From an uncultured bacterium (GTDB taxonomy: Bacteria > Cyanobacteriota > Vampirovibrionia > Gastranaerophilales > Gastranaerophilaceae), in assembly GCA_902795965.1 (NCBI GenBank), contig CADBNI010000021.1:62001-126000 (forward strand): 64,000 nt of DNA, written 5' to 3'. Numbering within the stretch: position 1 is the stretch's first letter; each line of letters begins with the position of its first letter. The translations under genes were made by a program, and so were the position numbers. Shown in pieces: positions 43,494 through 50,742 of this stretch. The notes below the pieces were generated by a model, which was given only the letters and a program-made list of their open reading frames with translations, did no database searches and had not been told where the DNA came from.

Positions 43494-43811
43494 GTGAAAC
43501 ATATTAACAAAATTATTAACAAATTGAATAAGTCTATAAAGGATTTGTATTCTGATTTCAGCGGTGTTTATTTGTACGGGTCGTATGCGAACAATACCGC
43601 AGTTTCGGATAGTGATATTGACCTGATTGCAATATTTGCCAATTCGGTGGAACGTACCCGCAGAATGGATTTGTGGGATATTGTGGGTAAATTGGAAGCT
43701 GAATATGATGTTATTTTTGATATTCACCCAATGACTTTATCTGAGCTTGAAAAAAATTCCGTTTATTATAACCAAGTAGTAAATAAAGGTATTTTTTATG
43801 GAGCAAAATAA
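43494..43811 (+). CDS. Nucleotidyltransferase-domain protein (MNT antitoxin-like)
   Basis: 105 residues from a GTG with no clear ribosome site, 9 bases after the MNT stop. The active-site pattern is GVYLYGSYANNTAVSDSDIDL: GS, then D-x-D. It overlaps the HEPN gene by 14 bases, the usual arrangement of MNT/HEPN toxin-antitoxin pairs, where the MNT adenylylates the HEPN protein. Two MNT genes in a row with one HEPN is unusual. Confidence 0.8.
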   Translation: MKHINKIINKLNKSIKDLYSDFSGVYLYGSYANNTAVSDSDIDLIAIFANSVERTRRMDLWDIVGKLEAEYDVIFDIHPMTLSELEKNSVYYNQVVNKGIFYGAK

Positions 43812-44196
43812 ACGAGTATTGATATACAATGCGATAGATAAGTCTGAAAAGGCAATTTTGGTTGCAATTTCAAATTTTGATAACGGATATTATTCAGCTT
43901 GCCAAAACAGATTATATTATGCCGTTTTTTATGTAGTGAGCGCATTGGCTTATAAAGACGGATTTATAACATCAAAACATGCTCAGTTAATGGGTTGGTT
44001 TAATCGAGAATATATATACAAAAATAAAATTTTTGATGAAAAACTTTTTCGGATATACAAAGAAGTATTTACCGACAGGCAAAAATCTGATTACGATTTT
44101 ATGTATGAACCTTTACCCGAAGATATTGAAAAATCAATAGATGAAACAAAATTTTTTGTAAAACAGGTAAAAGATTATATTATTCAAGCCCTTTAA
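43798..44196 (+). CDS. HEPN-domain protein
   Basis: 132 residues, all helical. The segment SACQNRLYYAVFYVVSAL matches the HEPN pattern of proteins next to nucleotidyltransferases, where a [KR]-x-YYA-x-F motif is typical. The classic R-x4-6-H RNase motif is not obvious, so toxicity is uncertain. AAAGG precedes the ATG, and it is coupled to the upstream MNT gene. It converges with the XRE gene of module 3, overlapping by 17 bases. Confidence 0.8.
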   Translation: MEQNKRVLIYNAIDKSEKAILVAISNFDNGYYSACQNRLYYAVFYVVSALAYKDGFITSKHAQLMGWFNREYIYKNKIFDEKLFRIYKEVFTDRQKSDYDFMYEPLPEDIEKSIDETKFFVKQVKDYIIQAL

Positions 44197-44398
44197 AAAA
44201 TTCTTCCATTGGGATTTGGAGGGTTTTTGACATTTTGTAGAGGACTATTGCGGTGGGGGAGGTCAAACCCTGCTCAATTTTACTCATATGGCTGACGCTT
44301 ATGTCAATCATCTCCGCAAACTGCTCCTGTGTGATGTCTTTTCTTGTTCTTTCGGCTTTAATGTTGCGCCCTAATAAATATTTGTAATCTTTTGTCAT
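44180..44398 (-). CDS. XRE-family regulator (module 3)
   Basis: 72 residues, a single HTH domain: RKDITQEQFAEMIDISVSHM followed by SKIEQGLTSPTAIVLYKMSK. TATAAT lies 6 bases before the ATG with no ribosome site. Divergent from the pilin at 44521, sharing an intergenic region with a 16-bp palindrome. Probably regulates that pilin and itself. Confidence 0.85.
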   Translation of the reverse strand: MTKDYKYLLGRNIKAERTRKDITQEQFAEMIDISVSHMSKIEQGLTSPTAIVLYKMSKTLQIPMEEFFKGLE

Positions 44399-44520
44399 TT
44401 TTTAATTATATAGTCTTGACAAATTTCAAATAAGTGAATATAATGATTATAGATATCAATATATTGATAATATTGACAAAATATTGATTTTATAATGAAA
44501 ATATTGACAGAGGTGCTATT
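44399..44520. promoter_or_regulatory. Divergent pilin/XRE control region, module 3
   Basis: A near-ideal promoter for the pilin: TTGACA (44416-44421), 17 bases, TATAAT (44439-44444). A perfect 16-bp palindrome TATCAATATATTGATA follows at 44454-44469, just after the expected +1. ATATTGA words repeat at 44461, 44470, 44481 and 44501. The regulator's own TATAAT is at 44410-44405 on the minus strand, so the two promoters overlap. Confidence 0.7.
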
Positions 44521-45123
44521 ATGAGGAAATTACCTGCATTCACGCTTGCGGAAGTCTTGATTACCCTCGGGATAATCGGGGTTGTTGCCACTATGACAAT
44601 GCCTGTACTGATTACAAATATTAGAAACACCGAATTGCAAAGCAGGTTTAAAAAGACTACCGCAGAACTCCAAAACGCACTCCAAAAAGTTCAATTTGAC
44701 GAAGGGCAAACCATATACGGAAACTATACAGGTTACGGTAACAAAATTGCAAAAATTCTTGTAAAACAGTTTAAACAACCGGCAACTTGCAATATTATTG
44801 CAACTGAAATAAAAAGAAACAAACTTAACGGTAAAGATTTATTATACAAAAATTATGATAACAGTGATTTTAATACACATCTTATTGATGACGGAACAAT
44901 AATTGTAAACGATAATTTTTTTATTTTTGTAAATAATGATGCATTCTCAAATACAAGTTATCAACTCTATATCGACACAAACGGCTATAAAAAACCGAAT
45001 AAAGTAGGTTATGACTTGTTCATGTTTTGCCTAAAACCGAACGACAGATTGGACTACACTTGTGACACATACACACAAAAAGCATTTACCCAAAAAGATT
45101 ATTTTAAAAATCTGCCGAGATAA
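44521..45123 (+). CDS. Pseudopilin (module 3)
   Basis: 200 residues. Leader MRKLPA, then FTLAEVLITLGIIGVVATMT. The Ca-loop-like motif is YIDTNGYKKPNKVGYDLF. It is very similar, in protein and DNA, to the pilin at 48970-49569, with the two in opposite orientation. It has a strong promoter and a large palindromic operator. Two late Cys (FCLKPNDRLDYTC) suggest a disulfide, which the VKOR-DsbA protein could form. Confidence 0.87.
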   Translation: MRKLPAFTLAEVLITLGIIGVVATMTMPVLITNIRNTELQSRFKKTTAELQNALQKVQFDEGQTIYGNYTGYGNKIAKILVKQFKQPATCNIIATEIKRNKLNGKDLLYKNYDNSDFNTHLIDDGTIIVNDNFFIFVNNDAFSNTSYQLYIDTNGYKKPNKVGYDLFMFCLKPNDRLDYTCDTYTQKAFTQKDYFKNLPR

Positions 45124-45218
45124 TTTTGTAAACAAATGTAACAAAATAATCCTTTTGTGAAATCGGGTTATCTCAAAATACTTTACATGGTTAAGAGTAC
45201 AATATAAGGAGAGATGAG

Positions 45219-45545
45219 ATGACTTTTTTAGCTATTGATGCACAAAAGAATTTATTCACATTGCAAAAAAGCCAACTGCAATTTGAGCAAACCCTTGTTA
45301 TGAGCAGGGCAAATTACATTACAAAACAAATGGGCTATCGCGCTCAAGAACTTGAGGACACTGACGTTGACTGTGATGATGATCCGACTTATATCGCATT
45401 ACAGCAAGAGGAATCCTACCTTGAGACCCGACAGGATTCACTGGATTCGCAAATCAGTTTGATGGAAAACGAAATTTCTTCACTCAAGAACCTCGTTAAC
45501 AACAACATCAAATCGTCTTGCAGCTTGAACTTAATCGGCGGGTAG
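45219..45545 (+). CDS. Small orphan helical protein related to the 1097 gene product
   Basis: 108 residues, all helical. Its N-terminus (SQLQFEQTLVMSRANYITKQ) and C-terminus (TRQDSLDSQISLMENEISSL, then KNLVNNNIKSS) resemble both ends of the large 1097 protein. AAGGAGAG precedes the ATG. A TGTAA-x5-TGTAA element like the 11404 one lies upstream at about 45124-45145. No signal or membrane span. A secreted or structural subunit is a guess. Confidence 0.65.
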   Translation: MTFLAIDAQKNLFTLQKSQLQFEQTLVMSRANYITKQMGYRAQELEDTDVDCDDDPTYIALQQEESYLETRQDSLDSQISLMENEISSLKNLVNNNIKSSCSLNLIGG

Positions 45546-45713
45546 GCAAAGCCTACTTTAGTGTAGCTTACGACCACTGTCGAGCCGCTTTTGATGATAG
45601 CTGATTAATGCAATAATATTGGTATTAGCCGCTTTGTCTGATTAAATGCACTCGGGTCGTCTGACCAAACTTGTTTAAGTCTAATATGATTTATCCCTCG
45701 CATCTGTTTTGCT

Positions 45714-46559
45714 TTAAAAACTGATTTGTGACCGATTAAAAAGTTCTGCCGTATTCAACATCAAAGACGCTATGGTCATGGGACCTACACCCCCGGGAAC
45801 GGGCGAAATGTAAGATGCTGATTTTGATACTTCGTTAAATTCAACATCACCGCGCAACTTCCCGTTTTCATCTCTAAAAATTCCTACATCAACTACTACA
45901 CAATTATTTTTTATAAATTTTTCCCCTACAACATTTTTTCCCACTGCTGAAATTAATATATCAGCAGTTTTTGTTATGTCAGATAGATTTTTCGTTTTAC
46001 TGTGGCAGATTGTGACTGTTGCGTTTCTGTTCAAAAGCATTTGACTGACGGGTTTGCCGACCAAATTGGAACGACCGATTACAACTGCGTGTTTCCCCTC
46101 AATTTCAATATTATATTCGTCCAAAAGCAATAAAATCCCTTTCGGAGTACAGGGATAAACGTACGGTTTTTCGCCCGCAAAAAGTTTTCCGCTGTTATAT
46201 GACGTAAGCCCGTCAACGTCTTTTTGGGGAGAAATCGCATCAATAACGGTATTTTTGTCAATATGTTCGGGCAGTGGAAGCTGAACCAAAATTGCCGTAA
46301 TATTTTCGTCATTATTGAGTTCTTCAATTTTTTTCAAAAGCTCATTTTGCGAAACATCAGACGGATATTCGATTACGATTGAATTTATACCCAATTTTTC
46401 GGCAGTTTTCTTTTTGTTATTAACATAAATTCTGCTGGATGGGTCGTTACCTGCCAAAATTACTGCAAGAGAGGGTTTTTGAGGCATTTTGTTAATCTTT
46501 GTTTTTAATTCCTCAAAAATTTTATCACGTAATTTTTTGCCGTCTAAAATTATTGCCAT
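45714..46559 (-). CDS. folD: Bifunctional methylene-THF dehydrogenase/cyclohydrolase
   Basis: 281 residues, normal length. Converts methylene- to formyl-tetrahydrofolate with NAD(P). Motifs: YVNNKKKTAEKLG with the catalytic Lys near 50-62, VQLPLPEHID near 96, and a Rossmann part with VIGRSNLVGKPVSQML near 160 and the terminal PVPGGVGPMTIASL. It starts immediately after the CooC-like ATPase gene (shared base 46559), so the two are coupled. The C1 theme may extend to the UROD/MetE-like gene upstream. Confidence 0.96.
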   Translation of the reverse strand: MAIILDGKKLRDKIFEELKTKINKMPQKPSLAVILAGNDPSSRIYVNNKKKTAEKLGINSIVIEYPSDVSQNELLKKIEELNNDENITAILVQLPLPEHIDKNTVIDAISPQKDVDGLTSYNSGKLFAGEKPYVYPCTPKGILLLLDEYNIEIEGKHAVVIGRSNLVGKPVSQMLLNRNATVTICHSKTKNLSDITKTADILISAVGKNVVGEKFIKNNCVVVDVGIFRDENGKLRGDVEFNEVSKSASYISPVPGGVGPMTIASLMLNTAELFNRSQISF

Positions 46560-47305
46560 TATTCCCTCACCTGCGGAAGATTTAGTCTGAAATAAAACTG
46601 TTTTATTGCATTTTGAATTAAAGAAGATTCTTTATCAAGCGGATTTATCTCTTTGTCAGTCGGAATTACCCCCAAAACGTCCAAATCGTAACGTTTCAAA
46701 AGTTCATAAACCGAAGTCAAATCAGTATTGTCAACTTTGTTGATTATAACACCTAACTGATTGCCTGCCGCGTATTTTGCGCTGAATTCTTCAATACGCT
46801 TTGCAAGATGCGCGCTTTCTTCAGTCGGATTTCCGACGATAAGCGTTGTGTCAATATCCGTATCAACAAGCTGATTTAGATATTTCAAGTCAAATTCGCA
46901 ATCAAAAATTACGATATCGTATCTGTCAATGAGTTTCAAAACAGCATCATTGATTTGTGCCGTAATCGGGCAGCGACAATCTTTCGCGCCGACAAACCAC
47001 GAAACAATAATATCAATGTTTTCGTCCAAAGAAACAACAATGTCTTCCATTGCCCATTCTACAAATTCCTGTTTTGACATTCCTTCGGGAATACCCGTTT
47101 TATACTCGTGTTTTCCGCTCCTGATACCGTAAATCGTATTTCTTATATCAAGCCCGAAACTGTGACCGAGTTCGCTTGTCAAATCGTTATCAAACAAGAG
47201 TATTGATTTTTCGGGAAAATACTCTCTGAAAATTCTCAAAAATGCCTTTGTTACCGTTGTTTTTCCGCTTCCGCTTTTACCTGTTATTGCTAATTTGAAT
47301 GCCAT
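46559..47305 (-). CDS. CooC/MinD-like P-loop ATPase
   Basis: The ATG at 47305 with AAGGAG is chosen; the frame extends to 47356 inside the upstream gene. 248 residues. P-loop MAFKLAITGKSGSGKTTVTK at the start and a Walker-B-like IVIFDCEFDL near 126. The family inserts nickel in CO dehydrogenase/acetyl-CoA synthase or supports other metal clusters, but no such enzyme is visible here. A CRCP motif near 107 recalls the Cys-x-Cys metal site of CooC dimers. Coupled to folD. Confidence 0.75.
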   Translation of the reverse strand: MAFKLAITGKSGSGKTTVTKAFLRIFREYFPEKSILLFDNDLTSELGHSFGLDIRNTIYGIRSGKHEYKTGIPEGMSKQEFVEWAMEDIVVSLDENIDIIVSWFVGAKDCRCPITAQINDAVLKLIDRYDIVIFDCEFDLKYLNQLVDTDIDTTLIVGNPTEESAHLAKRIEEFSAKYAAGNQLGVIINKVDNTDLTSVYELLKRYDLDVLGVIPTDKEINPLDKESSLIQNAIKQFYFRLNLPQVRE

Positions 47306-48365
47306 ATTTTGACAACTCCTTTGTAAGATCCATTGCCTTTTCGGCAAGTTCTTCACTTAATCCTCCCGCACCGCATGACGGTGTGATTAACGAATTTTCC
47401 AAAATAATTTTCTCATTAATTCCTTTTTTGGTCAAATATTTTACGGCTTTTTCAAAAACAGAAATAAGTTTATTCAAATCAATCTTTTCCAAAGCCTTTG
47501 TATCAAGTGTAGGAACAACTCCCCACGCGATTTTTCCACCGTTTTCGAGAAATATTTTAATTTTTTCGCTGAAAATACTCAAATTTTGTGCGTAAGTGTA
47601 CGCATCAGTATTTATAATATCAACCCCCGCATCAATCGGAATTGTCCAGTCGCATTTCCCGCAACAATGAATTGCGCTGATTGCGCCGTATTGCTTGATT
47701 ATATCGGAAACTGATTTTAACATTTCAATAACTTCATTTTGAGAAACGGTCAAAAACGCTGATGTCCCCAACTGCGAAAGCGAAGGTTCGTCTATAAAAA
47801 TTATCGGAGTTGTATCGGAGTTTGCACATTTTATTTCTTTTATTTGCCAAAGTGCCTTCAATACGAGGGTTTTTGTAATAATTTCTTTTAAGGTTTCATC
47901 ATAAAATGCGGATTTGCCCGATTTATCCGTTAATGATGTAGAGAGTGTAAAAGGTCCGACAATTTGACCTTTTGCAAAATTAGGTTTGGTGTTTTTTATA
48001 ATTTCGATAAATTTTGGGAATGCGATTGAATTATTTCGGCTGATTGCGTATTTGTCAAGAATTTTGGCGGTTGATTCGTCCAAATTTTGAGAAGTAATAA
48101 TTTCGTAATCGTTAAAAAATTCTTCAATATTTTCAAAAAACTTGTCGCATTCGGTGTCAAGATAATCTTTTTCAACAAAAAACGAAGGCATATTTTCCAA
48201 AAATTGGATAATCATGTCTTCGTTTTTGTTAATCTTTGTGAGCTGAGGCCAAAACGGAATTTTGTAAAAATCCTTTTTTACGAGTTCCATAGCTTTTTCT
48301 AAATTGTCATGAGGAAGTGAGCCGATGGCTAAACATTCAAATGTCAATTTGGAATTTTGGCTCAT
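47277..48365 (-). CDS. MetE/UROD-superfamily methyltransferase-like protein
   Basis: ATG at 48365 with AGGTGA upstream. 362 residues, TIM-barrel pattern: ECLAIGSLPH near the start, KGQIVGPFTLSTSL near 132, IFIDEPSLSQLG near 188, and AIHCCGKCDW near 227 with Cys and His as probable zinc ligands, plus a late CGAGGL. Similar proteins are cobalamin-independent methionine synthase C-terminal relatives or corrinoid methyltransferases. It overlaps the CooC-like gene by 29 bases and starts 7 bases after the rplI stop. Its substrate is unknown; folD nearby points to C1 metabolism. Confidence 0.75.
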   Translation of the reverse strand: MSQNSKLTFECLAIGSLPHDNLEKAMELVKKDFYKIPFWPQLTKINKNEDMIIQFLENMPSFFVEKDYLDTECDKFFENIEEFFNDYEIITSQNLDESTAKILDKYAISRNNSIAFPKFIEIIKNTKPNFAKGQIVGPFTLSTSLTDKSGKSAFYDETLKEIITKTLVLKALWQIKEIKCANSDTTPIIFIDEPSLSQLGTSAFLTVSQNEVIEMLKSVSDIIKQYGAISAIHCCGKCDWTIPIDAGVDIINTDAYTYAQNLSIFSEKIKIFLENGGKIAWGVVPTLDTKALEKIDLNKLISVFEKAVKYLTKKGINEKIILENSLITPSCGAGGLSEELAEKAMDLTKELSKYGIQISNNR

Positions 48366-48372
48366 CAATCAC

Positions 48373-48870
48373 CTATTCTTCGGTAGTTTCTTCAACTTCT
48401 TCAACAGATTCTTTCAAAACTTCGGAAGCGGTAACAACAACAGCCAATTCGCATTTAACTTTTGAAGTCAATTTGATAAGCATTGTGTATTCACCGATTT
48501 TGTTGATAGGAGCGTTGAGAGAAACATTTTTTCTGTCAACTTCAATACCTGATTTTGCTTTAAGTTCTTCAGTCAATTTTTTGGTTGTAATTGTACCGAA
48601 CAATTTACCGGATTCACCTGCTTTAGCAGAGAGTTCAAGTTTTGCAAATTCTTCGATTTTCTTAGCAATTTCAAGAGCTTCAGCGTGTAATTTTTCTTGT
48701 TTAGCCTTGATTCTTGCCAAATTCTTTTCTCTGTTTTCCAAAGCACCCTTAGTTGCCAATTCTGCAACCGATTGGGGGATAAGGAAATTTCTTGCGTAGC
48801 CGTCTTTAACGTTTACTACATCACCTGCTTCGCCAAGGTTTTGTACGTCTTTTTTCAATATAACCTGCAT
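48373..48870 (-). CDS. rplI: Ribosomal protein L9
   Basis: 165 residues, slightly longer than the usual 148-150 because of an acidic tail (SVEEVEETTEE). Normal N-terminus MQVILKKDVQNLGEAGDVVN and the GYARNFLIPQ motif. AAAGGAGA precedes the ATG. First gene of a run ending in folD; no rpsF, ssb or rpsR is next to it as in many bacteria. Confidence 0.97.
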   Translation of the reverse strand: MQVILKKDVQNLGEAGDVVNVKDGYARNFLIPQSVAELATKGALENREKNLARIKAKQEKLHAEALEIAKKIEEFAKLELSAKAGESGKLFGTITTKKLTEELKAKSGIEVDRKNVSLNAPINKIGEYTMLIKLTSKVKCELAVVVTASEVLKESVEEVEETTEE

Positions 48871-48969
48871 TTTTATTCTCCTTTGCTATTTATATTTATC
48901 AAGTATTTAAACTCTACAACAAACAAAATTCATTGTCGAGTATTTTTTGAGTAATGTAAAGAAGAAATA

Positions 48970-49569
48970 TCATCTCGGCAGATTTTTAAAATAGTCTTTT
49001 TCGGTAAATGTCCTTTGCGTGTATTCGTCACAGGTATAGTCCAATCTGTCGTTCGGTTTTAAACAGAATTTAAACAAGTCATAGCCTTCTTTATTCGGTC
49101 TTTTGTAGCCGTTTGTGTCGATATAGAGTTGATAATTTGTTTTAGAGTGCTCATCATTATTTATAAAAATAAAAAAATTATCATTTACAATTATTGTTCC
49201 GTCATCAATAAGACGTGTATTAAAATCACTGTTATCATAATTTTTGTATATTAAATCTCTACCTTTAAGTTTGCTTTGAAACAATATTTCATACTGGTCA
49301 TTACGAATTGCCGGTTCTTTAAACTGTTTTACAAGAATTTTTGGTATACTTGGACCTGTGTAGTTCCCGTATAGGGTTTGTCCTTCATCAAATTGAACCT
49401 TTTGGAGTGCGTTTTGAAGTTCTGCGGTAGTCTTTTTAAACCTGCTTTGCAGTTCTGTGTTTCTAATATTTGTAATCAATACGGGCATTGTCATTGCAGC
49501 AACAACTCCGATTATACCGAGGGTAATCAAAACTTCGGCAAGAGTAAAACCTAAAAGTCTTTTCTTCAT
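48970..49569 (-). CDS. Pseudopilin (module 4), near-copy of module 3
   Basis: 199 residues. Leader MKKRLLG, then FTLAEVLITLGIIGVVAAMT. The same RNTELQSRFKKTTAELQNAL stretch as module 3 and the motif YIDTNGYKRPNKEGYDLF. Only about 20-25% of residues differ from the 44521 pilin, mostly in the middle. The two copies lie in opposite orientation around a 3.8-kb segment. AGGAGAAAA precedes the ATG. Confidence 0.87.
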   Translation of the reverse strand: MKKRLLGFTLAEVLITLGIIGVVAAMTMPVLITNIRNTELQSRFKKTTAELQNALQKVQFDEGQTLYGNYTGPSIPKILVKQFKEPAIRNDQYEILFQSKLKGRDLIYKNYDNSDFNTRLIDDGTIIVNDNFFIFINNDEHSKTNYQLYIDTNGYKRPNKEGYDLFKFCLKPNDRLDYTCDEYTQRTFTEKDYFKNLPR

Positions 49570-49668
49570 AATTTTCTCCTATATTATCTATCATTTTTAT
49601 GTATTTTATATCATATATTTTTATCACAATACATAGAAAATTGCAACAGGTAAATTTATAATGTCAAA
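49570..49668. promoter_or_regulatory. Divergent pilin/XRE control region, module 4
   Basis: TATCA words at 49589-49593, 49609-49613 and 49622-49626, spaced 20 and 13 bases, look like operator half-sites. TATAAT at 49657-49662 is 6 bases before the regulator ATG, with no ribosome site. Confidence 0.5.
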
Positions 49669-49890
49669 ATGAACAAAAGAGAGTTATTGCTAAAACTTGG
49701 GAATAAGATACGGTACGAAAGAATGCGAAAAGAACTTTCACAAGAGGAACTTGCGGCACTTGCAAACATAAATATGCGTTCAATAAGCACAATAGAGTGC
49801 GGAATTACGGATATAAAATTTACAACACTAACCAAAATTGCGGAAGCATTGAATATTGAAACAACTTCATTGATTGATTTTAGGCTTTAA
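49669..49890 (+). CDS. XRE-family regulator (module 4)
   Basis: 73 residues, a single HTH: MRKELSQEELAALANINMRS and a STIECGITDIKFTTLTKIAE continuation. Leaderless start (see control region). Divergent from the module 4 pseudopilin. Only the HTH domain is present, so specificity must come from this and dimer contacts. Confidence 0.85.
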   Translation: MNKRELLLKLGNKIRYERMRKELSQEELAALANINMRSISTIECGITDIKFTTLTKIAEALNIETTSLIDFRL

Positions 49891-50015
49891 TTATGGCAAT
49901 TATATAGTTTGCTGTTCAGCATCTTACCGTTTATCTGATTCTGAAACAAGTTCACAATGACAATACGGCTAATTTTTTGAACATTTTAGCGGTAAATTCT
50001 ATATACTTACCATAA

Positions 50016-50657
50016 TTATTTTATTGCCGGGAAATAGTATTTTACTCCTGTTTCGGTTCTCCAGCGGACGTAGCCTGTTTTGGGAACTCTGTCAATGTCA
50101 TAAACGCTGACCAAAGCCCAGTTCCCGCGTATTGCCGTAAGATTTATTTTTTGCGGAACGTTTATTGTCCCTACTACCTGCGAAGTTTCATCTGTTGCAG
50201 AATGAAGGTCTTTTGCGGAAAGCGGGCTTTCCTTCAACAATTTTAACCCGTATTTTCTGCCGTACATATTATAAAACATAATCCAACTCATAAATCTGTA
50301 CGGATCATCTTTTTTTATCCAGCCTTTTGCACCTGTTTTGTTGTTGTAAAGAACCTCAACCCAATCTTCGGTTTCGTCGGTTACGGCAAGCAATCCAAGC
50401 CCTTTTTTCGGCAAATATACAACAAATAATTCATCTGCCTTAACTTCTTCGGGGAAAATTTTTGACCCTATAAAACTTATACTGTGAACAATATTTGAAC
50501 TCTCATCAGGTTCCGCAAACAAAACAATCTCGCTCGGTGCCTGATAAAGTCCCAACGTTTTGTTGTATTCAATGCTCACGTATTCGGGAACAATATCACA
50601 AAACGCTTTCAGCGGTACAAGTAACATTATTGCAAGTATCAGTATAAGTTTTTTCAT
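50016..50657 (-). CDS. Secreted SH3-like domain protein
   Basis: The ATG at 50657 has GGAGTAG upstream and gives a signal peptide (MKKLILILAIMLLVPLKAFC); the longer frame to 50723 runs through a REP element. 213 residues. Two bacterial-SH3-like segments: one near 85-115 (LLAVTDETEDWVEVLYNN) and one near 165-195 (INLTAIRGNWALVSVYD). Such domains often bind peptidoglycan. No enzymatic domain is seen. A likely envelope protein. Confidence 0.72.
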   Translation of the reverse strand: MKKLILILAIMLLVPLKAFCDIVPEYVSIEYNKTLGLYQAPSEIVLFAEPDESSNIVHSISFIGSKIFPEEVKADELFVVYLPKKGLGLLAVTDETEDWVEVLYNNKTGAKGWIKKDDPYRFMSWIMFYNMYGRKYGLKLLKESPLSAKDLHSATDETSQVVGTINVPQKINLTAIRGNWALVSVYDIDRVPKTGYVRWRTETGVKYYFPAIK

Positions 50658-50694
50658 AAAACTACTCCGTTTATATAAGATTTTTAGGCACATT

Positions 50695-50721
50695 GTCATT
50701 CTGAGCGAAGCGAAGAATCTC
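50695..50721. repeat. REP-like element, short copy
   Basis: GTCATTCTGAG followed by CGAAGCGAAGAATCTC, just upstream of the SH3-like gene and downstream of pheT. Confidence 0.6.
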
Positions 50722-50742
50722 AAAAAATTTACCGTCTCGGAC

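Noticed and set aside
45714-48365. Wood-Ljungdahl gene cluster
   Set aside because: No CO dehydrogenase, acetyl-CoA synthase or corrinoid protein is visible; only a C1-like trio.
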